Positions 53,751 to 63,157 of a DNA stretch of 64,000 nt are shown here, one piece after another. Each line of letters opens with the position of its first letter. Position 1 is the stretch's first letter. Under the pieces are notes generated by a model. That model saw only the letters and a list, made by a program, of their open reading frames with translations. It did no database searches and was not told where the DNA came from. Source of the stretch: Chondrocystis sp. NIES-4102 (GTDB lineage Bacteria > Cyanobacteriota > Cyanobacteriia > Cyanobacteriales > Xenococcaceae); assembly GCA_002368355.1 (NCBI GenBank), contig AP018284.1, forward strand, positions 1 through 64,000, in the 5' to 3' direction. A program made the position numbers and the translations under genes.

Positions 53751-54317
53751 ATGTCAAAACTCGTATCTAAAATAACTATAACTTCAATGGCGATCGCCTC
53801 TGTGATTGGAGGAGCAATTTATTTGACTTCGGCTCAAGGTAAAAGTATCAGTAACAATACTGCGATCGCTCAAGATACCAACACAGCTACTCTCACTAGC
53901 GTTTGGGACAAAGAAACCGAACCAGCTTATTCAGGAACGACAGAAATGACCGTGTATCGCAGTCCCTCTTGTGGCTGTTGTGGAGGATGGATCGAACACG
54001 CGAAACAGCATGGTTTTAAAGTCAAAGATATTAAGACCGAGGATATGGCAGCCTTAAAGCAAAAATACAAGTTGCCGACCGAACTAGCATCTTGTCATAC
54101 AACTATTATTGATGGGTATGTAATGGAAGGACACATTCCCGTCGATGACATTAAACGTTTTCTATCGGAAAAACCCGAACTAGCTGGTTTAACTGTACCA
54201 GGAATGCCCATCGGTACACCAGGAATGGAAGCTAGAAATATTAAGCAACCATTTCAAGTCTTATCGTTTAATGATCGAGGAGAAGTCGAAATATTTAAGG
54301 AATATCAATCTTACTAA
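53751..54317 (+). CDS. DUF411 periplasmic metal-binding protein
   Basis: The 188-residue product has a signal peptide (ITITSMAIASVIGGAIYLTS, about 7-26) and a DUF411 thioredoxin-like domain: MTVYRSPSCGCCGGWIEH (about 66-83) with the CGCC motif, LPTELASCHTTIIDGYVMEG (about 103-122) and HIPVDDIKRFLSEKP. These proteins accompany copper resistance genes and probably bind Cu(I) by the CGCC and the later Cys/His. The multicopper oxidase follows after 21 bp and is probably in the same operon. Confidence 0.9.
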   Translation: MSKLVSKITITSMAIASVIGGAIYLTSAQGKSISNNTAIAQDTNTATLTSVWDKETEPAYSGTTEMTVYRSPSCGCCGGWIEHAKQHGFKVKDIKTEDMAALKQKYKLPTELASCHTTIIDGYVMEGHIPVDDIKRFLSEKPELAGLTVPGMPIGTPGMEARNIKQPFQVLSFNDRGEVEIFKEYQSY

Positions 54318-54338
54318 GACAAAGTAGTTAAATTAATC

Positions 54339-55790
54339 ATGGTTAAAATTAACCGTCGCCAGTTTATTGCATTAGGTGCTGCTGGTGTAGGAACAGCTTT
54401 AATAGGTAATTGGTTGCGTCAAGATATTTCTAGTCAACCTTTAGCCTCTTCATCTGCTAATGTATTCGATGTTTATCAAAGTAGTGATGGGTTATTAGAG
54501 TTAGACATTATAGCTAAAGAAAATCCCGTAAATTTGACTGGGAGACAAGCATATTTATTAACCTATAACGGACAAGTTCCCGCACCCCGTCTGGAAGCCA
54601 ACCCAGGAGACAAGATTCGCATTCACTTTGCTAATAATCTCTCTCAACCGACTAATATTCACTATCACGGCTTGCATATTCCCATTATGGGTAATGCGGA
54701 TAATGTTTTTCTGCATATCAAACCAGGAGAAAAACTAACCTACGAATTTCAGATACCATCAAATCATCCAGCAGGAATATTTTGGTATCATCCCCACCTG
54801 CATGGTTTAGTTGCCGAACAATTGTTTGGGGGTTTGGCAGGGTTGTTTATCGTGCGCGGTGATTTAGATGAAATTCCCGAAGTCAAAGCAGCCAAAGAAG
54901 AGTTTTTAGTACTGCAAGACTTTGCTGTGGATAATAATGGCAGACTAATCAATTCAGCCCATATGTCCTTGATGATGGGAAGAGAAGGAGACATAATTAC
55001 AGCCAACGGACAAGTAAATCCTAGTCTTTCTTTGCCCGAACAAGGATTACTGCGCTTGCGGATTCTCAATGCGTCTACTTCCCGTTTTTATCGACTGGCT
55101 TTAGAAGATCATTCCTTTTATCAAATTGCTACTGACGGAGGTGCGTTAAACGAACCAATAGAAGTTAACGAATTGCTACTGACACCAGGACAACGAGCCG
55201 AAGTTTTAATTAAAGGCGACAAAGAACCTAGACAATACCGCTTACTAAATTTACCTTACGATCGCGGTGGTATGGGTATGATGGGGGGCGGAATGATGGG
55301 CAGAAATAACCGCGATGAACCCATAGTTTTAGCAACGATTAACTACGAAGCCCCAGGACAGTCTCTTTCAATTCCCACCCAGCTTGCTTCAATTACGGCA
55401 TTGCCAGAACCTCAAACAGTAAGAAGCTTTGAACTCAATCATGGCATGAATCCCGCCGTGGGCATGGCTTTTCTAATCAATGGTGAAGCTTATAATCATG
55501 ATCGCCTCGATACCCAAGTACAACTAGATACAGTAGAAGATTGGGAAATAACCAATACAGGAATGATGGATCATCCCTTCCACGTTCACGGGTTAGCTTT
55601 TCAAGTAATTAGTCGTAACGGACAGCCAGAATCATTACTGGCTTGGCGAGATACGGTGCTAGTGCCTAGAGGTGAAACTGTCCGTATTCGTATTCCTTTC
55701 CGCGATTTTGCAGGCAAAACCGTGTATCACTGTCATGTTCTCGACCACGAGGATTTGGGCATGATGGGCAATTTGATGATTAATGCCTAA
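54339..55790 (+). CDS. Multicopper oxidase, second copy
   Basis: The 483-residue product has a Tat-like signal (INRRQFIALGAAG) and three cupredoxin domains with ligands HYHGLH (about 109-114), HPHLHG (about 149-154), HPFHVHG (about 415-421) and HCHVLDHEDLGM (about 466-477). The Met-rich insert is short here (RGGMGMMGGGMMGR). Close to the oxidase at 27379-28875 but with no direct-repeat box seen upstream. Probably a periplasmic Cu(I) oxidase. Confidence 0.92.
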   Translation: MVKINRRQFIALGAAGVGTALIGNWLRQDISSQPLASSSANVFDVYQSSDGLLELDIIAKENPVNLTGRQAYLLTYNGQVPAPRLEANPGDKIRIHFANNLSQPTNIHYHGLHIPIMGNADNVFLHIKPGEKLTYEFQIPSNHPAGIFWYHPHLHGLVAEQLFGGLAGLFIVRGDLDEIPEVKAAKEEFLVLQDFAVDNNGRLINSAHMSLMMGREGDIITANGQVNPSLSLPEQGLLRLRILNASTSRFYRLALEDHSFYQIATDGGALNEPIEVNELLLTPGQRAEVLIKGDKEPRQYRLLNLPYDRGGMGMMGGGMMGRNNRDEPIVLATINYEAPGQSLSIPTQLASITALPEPQTVRSFELNHGMNPAVGMAFLINGEAYNHDRLDTQVQLDTVEDWEITNTGMMDHPFHVHGLAFQVISRNGQPESLLAWRDTVLVPRGETVRIRIPFRDFAGKTVYHCHVLDHEDLGMMGNLMINA

Positions 55791-55815
55791 ATGATGCGAT
55801 CGCGATTGTCAAAAA

Positions 55816-56030
55816 TCAGCTAATTTTAGATGATAAAACCGTAACAGCCATCAGTCCCCAAATAACTCCAAAACGAACTTTAGTAGCACAGTGAATTTTA
55901 AATTCAGCAGATATCAATAACTTATGTAATTCCTCTTGTGTATAGCATTGTTGATGAGCGGGATCGAAAATTTGTAAGAGCCAGTCGCAGATTCTACATA
56001 CTGGATAATCTTTATTCCAGCTGTTTGATT
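55816..56030 (-). pseudogene. Methyltransferase C-terminal remnant fused after merR
   Basis: The minus-strand frame reads RICDWLLQIFDPAHQQ, CYTQEELHKLLISAEFKIHC and TKVRFGVIWGLMAVT, which is the usual C-terminal end of a cyanobacterial class I methyltransferase. It begins without a start, right where the MerR gene loses its normal sequence. A deletion presumably joined two genes. The exact seam is around 56010-56030. Confidence 0.65.
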
Positions 56031-56233
56031 TCATCCAGAGACAGCCCAAATTTTTTGGCTTTTTGAATGAAGCGCAAGCGTTCTTCATTTTCTTGACCAT
56101 AGATGCGATATTGTGATTCGGTGCGCCTGGGAGGTTCAAGTAATCCCAAGCGTTCATAATAACGGATGGTATGAGCCGATATTCCCACGCGATCGCTTAA
56201 CTCGCCAATCAACCAGCCTTCTTTACCTGCCAT
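56012..56233 (-). pseudogene. MerR-family regulator, truncated
   Basis: The 73-residue product keeps the whole DNA-binding head: LIGELSDRVGISAHTIRYYE (about 8-27), RLGLLEPPRRTESQYRIYG and ERLRFIQKAKKFGLSLDEIK. It stops at about the beginning of the dimerisation helix, so the coiled coil and metal-binding loop are missing. Without these a MerR protein is not expected to dimerise normally. The likely target promoter at 56544-56575 is intact. Located 6 bp after the thioredoxin-like gene. Confidence 0.8.
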
Positions 56234-56239
56234 TTTGCC

Positions 56240-56509
56240 TTAACCTTGACCAATACCAGCAGCTACAAGCATCTCGCGAGATACAGGCTGTTGAGAGGAA
56301 CAGCACTCTGCTAGTTTGCCATTTACTACTACCGCAGGAATGCGATGAATTCCATATTGTGTCCTTTTTTCTTTTTCTGCTGCACTTTCGTGATGTAGAT
56401 CGTAGATTTTCACCTCGCAATTAGAACAAGCTAATTCTCTCACCAGCTTGACAGTTTCATCGCATAGAGGACAACCAGCTACAAATACTTCTACTAATCG
56501 TTTTGTCAT
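56240..56509 (-). CDS. Thioredoxin-like protein with CxxC
   Basis: Start at ATG 56509, behind an AAGAGGAAAAAGAG ribosome region. The 89-residue product has VEVFVAGCPLCDETVKLVRE (about 6-25) with the GCPLC redox or metal site, CSNCEV (about 28-33), a cis-Pro in HRIPAVVVNGKL (about 54-65) and CCSSQQP (about 68-74). It resembles the small thioredoxin/glutaredoxin-like proteins found with mercury or other MerR regulators. Six Cys make metal binding possible. First gene under the MerR-type promoter. Confidence 0.82.
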   Translation of the reverse strand: MTKRLVEVFVAGCPLCDETVKLVRELACSNCEVKIYDLHHESAAEKEKRTQYGIHRIPAVVVNGKLAECCSSQQPVSREMLVAAGIGQG

Positions 56510-56543
56510 CTCTTTTTCCTCTTTAAATTGGAGTTCTAGATTT

Positions 56544-56575
56544 AGCTTAAACCTTAGAGTTAACTCTAATGTCAA
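56544..56575 (-). promoter_or_regulatory. MerR-type promoter with 20-bp spacer
   Basis: On the minus strand: -35 TTGACA (56575-56570), 20-base spacer holding the dyad TTAGAGTTAACTCTAA, -10 TAAGCT (56549-56544). Classic MerR/ZntR layout for the thioredoxin-like gene and the truncated merR. Confidence 0.85.
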
Positions 56576-56682
56576 GAAGAAATTTGTCCAATCCAAGTTT
56601 TCTAAATAAAAATGATGACTCAAATAACTTATATTTACTAGCTTCTGCTAAGATTATGAGAAGATTATGAAAAGTAACAAAA

Positions 56683-57762
56683 ATGACATTCGATGTTTCC
56701 AGGCGCTCGCTGTTGGGAATGGGATTGCTCGGAGGGGGAAATATCCTAGGCAAATTTTTACCCAGTAAGGCATTAGCTCAAAACCCCAAACAGCATGACA
56801 ACCACTTTACTAGCAGCGCGGTTCACGGTGGCAGCACTACGGTAGGTGATGTAGACAACGACCGTAATGGTTTTAATCCCCGCGACATCTTAACCGATTG
56901 GGACGGGGGAAAAGTCTCTCAATTACCTAACGGTCAGACTTTGCGAGAATATGATATTGCTGTTGAAGAACGAGAAATTGAAATCGCCCCTGGAGTGTTT
57001 TATCCCGCCTGGACGTATAACGGTCGAGTTCCTGGTTCTACTATTAGAGTAACCGAAGGCGATCGCGTTAAGATTAACTTTCGCAATAAAAGCCTACATC
57101 CCCACACCATTCACTTTCACGGTATTCATTCTGCCAGACAAGATGGCGTTCCTGGGACGCTAGAAGCCATGCCAGGAGAAGAAGTAGTGTACGAATTTGA
57201 TGCTAAACCTTTTGGCTGTCATCTCTATCACTGTCATTCTGCCCCTTTTAAGCGACACCTACACAAAGGACTTTACGGCGCATTTATTATCGATCCTGAC
57301 CCCAAACGCCATCCTGAAGCAGAGCAACAAGCGCGATCGCGATTGTTGGGCAGTTCTGAAAATAAACAGTGGCAAGAATTTTTAATGGTAATGAATGCTT
57401 TTGATACCAACTTTGATGAAGAAAACGAATTCTATGCCGTCAATACAATTCCCCACGAATTTATGAAACGCCCCCTCCGTATCGAACGAGATCGCCCCGT
57501 GCGAGTTTATTTAATTAACGTGACGGAGTTTGACCCAGTTAACTCTTTTCATCTTCACGGTAATTTCTTTGACTATTACGATAGTGGAACGACCCTAACG
57601 CCTACTCTTCGCACCATCGATACCGTGATGCAGTGCCAGGGACAGCGAGGTATTTTAGAATTTTCCTTCAAAGAACACGCCCCAGGACAGTATATGTTCC
57701 ACGCCCATCAGTCAGAATTCCTCGAACTCGGCTGGATGAGTGCCTTTGAGGTGGTGGCATGA
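56683..57762 (+). CDS. Two-domain multicopper oxidase
   Basis: The 359-residue product has a Tat signal (SRRSLLGMGLLGGG, about 6-19) and two cupredoxin domains, not three. Ligands: HPHTIHFHGIH (about 140-150), HLYHCHSAPFKRHLHKGLYG (about 180-199), SFHLHGNFF (about 287-295) and FHAHQSEFLELGWM near the C-terminus. It resembles two-domain laccases/nitrite-reductase-like oxidases acting as trimers. It overlaps the ZIP gene by 4 bp (ATGA), so the two are translationally coupled and probably functionally linked in oxidation and transport of a metal. Confidence 0.9.
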   Translation: MTFDVSRRSLLGMGLLGGGNILGKFLPSKALAQNPKQHDNHFTSSAVHGGSTTVGDVDNDRNGFNPRDILTDWDGGKVSQLPNGQTLREYDIAVEEREIEIAPGVFYPAWTYNGRVPGSTIRVTEGDRVKINFRNKSLHPHTIHFHGIHSARQDGVPGTLEAMPGEEVVYEFDAKPFGCHLYHCHSAPFKRHLHKGLYGAFIIDPDPKRHPEAEQQARSRLLGSSENKQWQEFLMVMNAFDTNFDEENEFYAVNTIPHEFMKRPLRIERDRPVRVYLINVTEFDPVNSFHLHGNFFDYYDSGTTLTPTLRTIDTVMQCQGQRGILEFSFKEHAPGQYMFHAHQSEFLELGWMSAFEVVA

Positions 57763-58913
57763 AAAAAACTTGGTTGTGGGCTGTTTTGCCATTGGTAGCA
57801 CTAGTTACTTCGATTATTATTTTCCTTTCTACCAATCCCCTCAGTCCTTTAGGCATTTCTGCACCTCCTCTAGAAAATCTGACTATAGAGCGAACTGTCT
57901 TAGGCGATCGCGCTATTTCCTTGTTAGTTAGGGCGGAAGGTTCAGAACCGATGCAGATTGCTCAAGTGCAGGTAGATGGGTCTTACTGGACGTTCACCCA
58001 AAAGCCTCCAGGTGCTTTACCTAGACTCTCAACTGCTTGGATCGATCTGCCCTATCCTTGGGTAGAAGGCGAAACCCATCATCTTAACTTGATTACTAAT
58101 ACGGGAGTTGGTTTTGAACATACTATAGATGTAGCTGTAGCTACGCCTCAATTTTCCTTGAGCCGTCTTTGGGGTTTTACTTTACTCGGATTATACGTTG
58201 GGGTCGTACCTGTAGGGCTGGGAATGCTGTTTTATCCATCCCTCAAAACTTTAGGTGGGGAAGGAATGAAGTTTATTCTCGCTTTAACCTTGGGAATGCT
58301 GGCTTTTCTTTTGCTAGATACCCTGGAAGAGGGATTAAAACTAGCTAACAGTGCAGCTAATGCTTTTGCGGGCAGCATTTTAGTTTGGGCGATCGCAGCT
58401 ATCTCTTTTTTGACAATTTTAACTATTGGTCGCAGTCGAGGTAAAGCTCCTGAAGGACAAAGCCTATCTACTTACCTATCTTTCAGTATCGGCATTCATA
58501 ATTTAGGAGAAGGACTAGCAATCGGTACGGCTTTTGCTGTCGGAGAAGCTGCCCTCGGTTCGCTTTTGGTAGTTGGTTTTACTTTGCACAACTTAACAGA
58601 AGGAATTGGTATTGCTGCACCTTTGGTTAAATCTAAACCGACCTTCATTACTTTTTTAGGCTTGACTGCTTTAGCGGGACTACCTGCGGTATTAGGAACT
58701 TGGCTGGGCGTTTTTGCCTTTTCTCCTCACTGGGCGGCAATATTTATGGGCATTGGTGTAGGGGCAATTTTACAAGTAATTGTAGAAGTTGGTTCGTATT
58801 TGGCACGTACCGCTAGTAAAATTGGTGGTACTTGGTTATCTAAGATTAGTTTGGCAGGATTTAGTGCGGGATTGATAGTAATGTACGGTACGGCATTGCT
58901 TGTTAACTTCTAA
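57759..58913 (+). CDS. ZIP-family metal transporter with periplasmic N-terminal domain
   Basis: The 384-residue product starts with one membrane segment (LWAVLPLVALVTSIIIFLS), then a roughly 110-residue beta-rich periplasmic domain (VLGDRAISLLVRAEGSEPMQ, LSTAWIDLPYPWVEGETHHL) not found in ordinary ZIP proteins. After that comes an eight-segment ZIP core: the metal-site helices are SIGIHNLGEGLAIGTAFAVG (about 246-265) and VGFTLHNLTEGIGIAAPLV (about 277-295). It is expected to bring divalent metal into the cytoplasm. Coupled to the two-domain oxidase, recalling oxidase-permease pairs for iron, but with ZIP in place of Ftr1. Confidence 0.88.
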   Translation: MKKTWLWAVLPLVALVTSIIIFLSTNPLSPLGISAPPLENLTIERTVLGDRAISLLVRAEGSEPMQIAQVQVDGSYWTFTQKPPGALPRLSTAWIDLPYPWVEGETHHLNLITNTGVGFEHTIDVAVATPQFSLSRLWGFTLLGLYVGVVPVGLGMLFYPSLKTLGGEGMKFILALTLGMLAFLLLDTLEEGLKLANSAANAFAGSILVWAIAAISFLTILTIGRSRGKAPEGQSLSTYLSFSIGIHNLGEGLAIGTAFAVGEAALGSLLVVGFTLHNLTEGIGIAAPLVKSKPTFITFLGLTALAGLPAVLGTWLGVFAFSPHWAAIFMGIGVGAILQVIVEVGSYLARTASKIGGTWLSKISLAGFSAGLIVMYGTALLVNF

Positions 58914-59016
58914 AGCGTAAAAGAAGTCTGATGTCAGATTAATTCTGTGTTCTGTTACTAGAATGGTATTGAGAGGTAATTTTCTTGTTCTAAGTTACAG
59001 CAAGAACAATCCAGCC

Positions 59017-59355
59017 ATGAAATCGATGAAGACATCAGGCATTATCATGGGGAGGACACGTGGGGCGAATCGAATTCGCGAGACTGAGATGTCCCTGATG
59101 ACATTAACTTTTGGAGGATTGTCGGTTTTTGTCAGACCAGCTTTAGCCATTTCTCCTACTCAGTAGCAATCGGCAATTTTTGCCGTTCGCATGAATGCTG
59201 AAAACTTGTTCGCTCGCGGTACAGAGAAAATTGCTCGCGGTGATTACCAAGGGGCAATTGCTGACTTCGAGCGCGTTATCGCACTCAATCCGAATTACAT
59301 TGAAGCTTATTGTAATCGAGGAATGGCGTACTTTGGCTTAGGAAATTTAGTCTGA
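59017..59355 (+). pseudogene. Exported TPR protein remnant with nonsense codon
   Basis: From ATG 59017 a hydrophobic export-type stretch (LMTLTFGGLSVFVRPALAIS) is followed by an in-frame TAG at 59164-59166. Beyond it the same frame gives MNAENLFARGTEKIARGDYQ, GAIADFERVIALNPNYIEAY and CNRGMAYFGLGNLV, one and a half TPR units, then TGA. A palindromic element (P5) sits in the N-terminal part, adding RGANRIRET. The rest of the gene is missing. The Tn7-like element begins 90 bp further on. Confidence 0.75.
59052..59099. repeat. Palindrome in the TPR remnant (element P5)
   Basis: Arms GCGAAT (59065-59070) and ATTCGC (59074-59079). Outer flanks GGAGGACACG and GAGATGTCC are the same as in element P4 at 47711-47756, but the stem is different and instead resembles that of P1 (GGGGCGAAT). 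Confidence 0.7.
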
Positions 59356-59445
59356 CCAGGAATGATTAATGTATCTAAAAATCAATGTCAATCTTGGAAG
59401 CTGGATTGTTCTCCTGAGAATTGAGAACATGAGTATAGACGGCAG

Positions 59446-59492
59446 TGTAACTTGAACCATAAAATGGGAATAATAGAAGCATAAAATGAGAC
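59446..59492. repeat. Tn7-like left end with two binding-site-like repeats
   Basis: After the terminal TGTAACTTGA there are two copies of a shared core: CCATAAAATGGGAAT (59457-59471) and GCATAAAATGAGAC (59479-59492). The tnsC reading frame ends only 23 bp inside, so this is the tnsC-proximal end. Confidence 0.85.
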
Positions 59493-59514
59493 TGTTTCTA
59501 TTTTGAGAAAACAA

Positions 59515-60678
59515 TTACGTTTCTCCGATCACATCACGATTAGGTTGGCGCACTCCAGGTTTGTATTTTCTTTTTTGAGTATTCCTTAAGCCAGGAGAAG
59601 GATTGTTGGTTAGTAAAACCGAAGAAGATACTTCTGATAAACCCAGTTTTTGACGTAGTAGAGTTAATTCTCCCGATTCAAACTGAAGTGCTTTCTCCCC
59701 TTCGATGGCTTAGAAGTGCCATTTGGAGACATTTAGACACAGATGGTGCATAAGATTGCCAATGCTGCTCAGTTAGACTGGAAGCATTTTCATCTAAGGC
59801 TTTTCGATAAGCTTGAGTGAGCCAATCTTTTAGAATGCCCACACAGCCAATGCTTCGTTCGTAAAAATGTTCCCAATGAGTTTCTAATTCTGGTGGTCTA
59901 TCCAAAGCCATTTTCTCTCCAAAACTTTTGAGTACCCGTTGAAACTCCACCAAGTCTTGGGAACAGTCGGCTTGATAACGAGAAAAATGAATATCTATGC
60001 TACGACGAGAAAGTTGACCGCGCTTGATTACGAAATTCTAGTAATTCGTAAGTACCAAATAACCCATGTAAAGTATCTGTCATACTAGCCATTGACTGCA
60101 TTGCATCTATTTGAGCTTGTTGTCTGCTACTACTAGCCATCTTGGAAAATCTTTGAGCTTCATCAGTCAAAAAAACAATCATGCGTCGATGTCGTATGTT
60201 GACGATTACTTGTTCTCTTAAGGTAGATAAATGACTTCTATCTGAACCAATACTCTTTTGAGATCGTCTGCTTTTTTTGAGTTGACTTCTTCTGGACATC
60301 AACTTAGATGGAACTGGTAAATCAGTTAGAGAAGTCAAAACACTTTGATAATAACTTTTCCAATCAAAACTGCCTGATTCGGGAGCGCGAGCTTCTACTG
60401 TCGCAAAAGAGCAGATAATCAGAATCTTTGACCATTCGCCCTAAATGTTCCTTTACCATCACTTTACTAATTTGACGTAGTAGGGTGGTTTTTCCGACTC
60501 CTGTTGGACCAAACAAAAAAATTATTGAAGCTCCGCCTGGATTACTTATTGCATCTCGGAATTCTTCGTAAGCCTTTTTTAGATGTGGATGTACTACTGT
60601 ACAATCACGAAATAAATCTAACTTTTGTTGTTTAGACAGGGTCGGATAGTGACGGTCAGTGCGTCTATAAATGGGCAT
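59515..60678 (-). pseudogene. tnsC: TnsC-like AAA+ ATPase, multiply frameshifted
   Basis: The start ATG at 60678 overlaps the tnsAB stop (TAATG). Frame pieces in order: HPHLKKAYEEFRDAISNPGG and the Walker A IIFLFGPTGVGKTTLLRQI; then, after a shift near 60390, VEARAPESGSFDWKSYY, MIVFLTDEAQRF (Walker B) and LHGLFGTYELLEFRN; after a shift near 60015, the C-terminal region with ETHWEHFYERSIGCVGILKD; and after one near 59700, FESGELTLLRQKLGLSEVSS to TAA 59515. At least three frameshifts; dead. The protein would be the transposition regulator, about 385 residues. Confidence 0.88.
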
Positions 60679-63104
60679 TACCAAAACTCCTCATAAGGTT
60701 TAATTTCTGCTGTTTTTTGAGACTGTAGAGACTCGGTTTCACTAACCACTGATGTAGTCTTTTGAGAAGACTCTGATTCGATCTCTTCATGACTAGAAAT
60801 GGTTGATAAAATATTTTTAGCTTCCCCATCCTTTAACCTCTGCATGAGAATCGATTCAGTGGCTTGAGTTCCTTCCAGGAAATCTGCCAGAGCTTTCGCT
60901 GTGATGGTAAATTTTTGTCCATGTTTTTTGTGCTGTTGTCGCAACTCTTGTGTCGCTAATTGAATTTCTCGTTCCGAACGACCATGAAAAATACTGTAGT
61001 ATTGGGAGATGCACCTAACCCATTGTCCTCGCACGTAGGCATAGGCAACTCCCGCGTCGCTTGGGTCATACCTGACATTCACTCGTGTCTTTTCAATGCT
61101 GCCATTGCGAAAACTATTATGCCAATAGTAAAGATGGTTAATTTTGACTCCCTGATTGGAGATGACTTTGGCCATTCCCTTAGAGGTGGTGGGCAAGGTT
61201 AAAATGCGGAAGTTTTCATCATAGGGAATTAATCGGCTCGGTCTTGAACCAGTTTGAACTATGTCTTGGTGATAGGCATCAAAAGGACTCTGACCTAATG
61301 CGGGATGCTCTTGATGGTCATAAAATTCGTACACCCAATTACATAAATATTGATATAAACTTTCTAGTGTCCAAATTGCATGACGACGTGGATTAACGGC
61401 GGTCGTAACCTGACGAGAGTTTTTTGTGATTTGTGTGTTACCTGCCAAATTGTGAATAAACATAGTGTTGGCAGTTCCGAAAAGACGCTCGCACACAGAA
61501 CCAAAACGTGGTTTTCCCCCTGGTCTAGTTTTTGAAGTACATTCATACATGGCAAGTAGTCTTTCAAAATAAATGCTACTAAATTCTTTTCCTCCATCCA
61601 CCACTAAACATTGAGGAAAACGCCCATAACGACGAACACAGTCTCGCATCACCATCATGCAACTGCGATACGATGGAGGGTCGAAAGTCAGATAAAAGGC
61701 TAGGATTCTTCGAGAATAAGCATCCGATACGAAAGTTACCCAAGGACGACCTAATATTGCTTGAGTTTTTGAGGAAACTAATTCGATATCTAGCTGGGTA
61801 TGATCTAGATGGCAAATAGCCCAAGGACGATCTCCATGTCGCGGTGTAGTAAATTCCAATTCCCAGTAAAAAGGTTCGTATTTGTATGCAGCACGAGAAC
61901 CCTGACGTTTTTTTGTTCGGCTTCTTTCCAACTTTGAATCCAACGATAAAAACTACTTCTAGGAACGTTTTTATTTCTAGGAGAAGAACCGATAAGATAA
62001 GGTGCAACGATCCGATAACGTCGATTGGCTTCTGCACAATCTGACTCACTAGCATCAATAATCTCTGAATAAATCTGGCTCTGGTTCGGAGTTTTATTAT
62101 TGATTACGGTTATTTTTCCTGAGCCTATCAACTCTTCAAAAACTGTAATCGATAAGTTAATGACATTTTGTGGCGAATTTAATAATGTCACCTCTGTCGA
62201 ACCTAAGTTGAGAACTCGCCAATCAATTCCATTCCAAATTATCTGACTTCCGACAGTTGGTTTAACCAATATCTGGTTGTTTGTGTCCCCAAAATTTTCT
62301 GATTCAATTGGTTGGGGAATTGAATAGGCTGTTTCAACAGAAAGAAAGAGTTGAACTTTTTTCGCTTCACTGGCTAAATCCGCAGCACTCAAATCAACGT
62401 AGAGTTTCTTGGTCGCGATTAGCCTGTAAATTTCGTCGGGGTTAAATTGCAATTCCAGTAGCTTTGATAATGTTATTCCTAATTGCGTTGCTACTAACCC
62501 CATAATTTTTTCTTGGTTAGATATTGGCGTGTCTAACTCTGTAGAAGCTCGAAAGTAATCTTCCAAGAAGTATAAATTTCGTTGAAGATACCAATCAATT
62601 TCGGTTTCTGTGCGAACCAGGTAGTAAAGCCCCCTAACATTTGCATAGTCTTCTCGGGCGCGGACACTGCCATTGACCCGGTTCAACTTGTTGGTAGCGG
62701 TTGGGCATCTTTACTGTCAGTTGTGTCAATTCTTGTGTTGTTTTCCATTCTGACCAACCAGCACGCTCTTGACGTATCACAAAAAAATCAGGAGTATGCC
62801 GTACTCCTACTCCTCGACCCGACCCACTCTCGTAGTTCAACTTAATCGTTGGTGGTTGGTCATAATATTCCAACACCTCGCTGTCGTATTCCATTGAATA
62901 GATCCCAGCGAGTTCATGATGATGGCTTTCAAATTGAATAGTCACCCCCATTTTTTGACTGGGATAGCGACCACTAACATTTCCTCTCCAACTTTGTACT
63001 CTCCGAGAGGGCGGTGAAGAGCGAATTTGTTGGCTTTATTCTCTCGTGGACTCTTTTAATTGAAGTTTTATACACCAATCATGAAACTGTGAGCCGTTTA
63101 GCAT
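60678..63104 (-). pseudogene. tnsAB: TnsA-TnsB fusion transposase, decayed
   Basis: ATG at 63104 gives NGSQFHDWCIKLQLKESTRE, then an in-frame TAA, then QQIRSSPPSRRVQSWRGNVS, and the TnsA endonuclease core VLEYYDQPP, HTPDFFVI and WSEWKT. A shift near 62665 leads to GLYYLVRTETEIDWYLQRNL and the TnsA C-terminus, followed without a stop by TnsB. A second shift near 61930 precedes the DDE core: ICHLDHTQLDIELV, CLVVDGGKEFSS and SVCERLFGTANTMFIHNLAG (Asp, Asp, Glu). The total of about 809 codons matches TnsAB fusions known from Tn7-like and I-B CRISPR-associated elements. Cutting and joining activities are lost. Confidence 0.88.
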
Positions 63105-63157
63105 GGCACTTCCGCTCTCGGAAAGTTGTTCTTCCAAAGCAGATTTTAGCTTATTTA

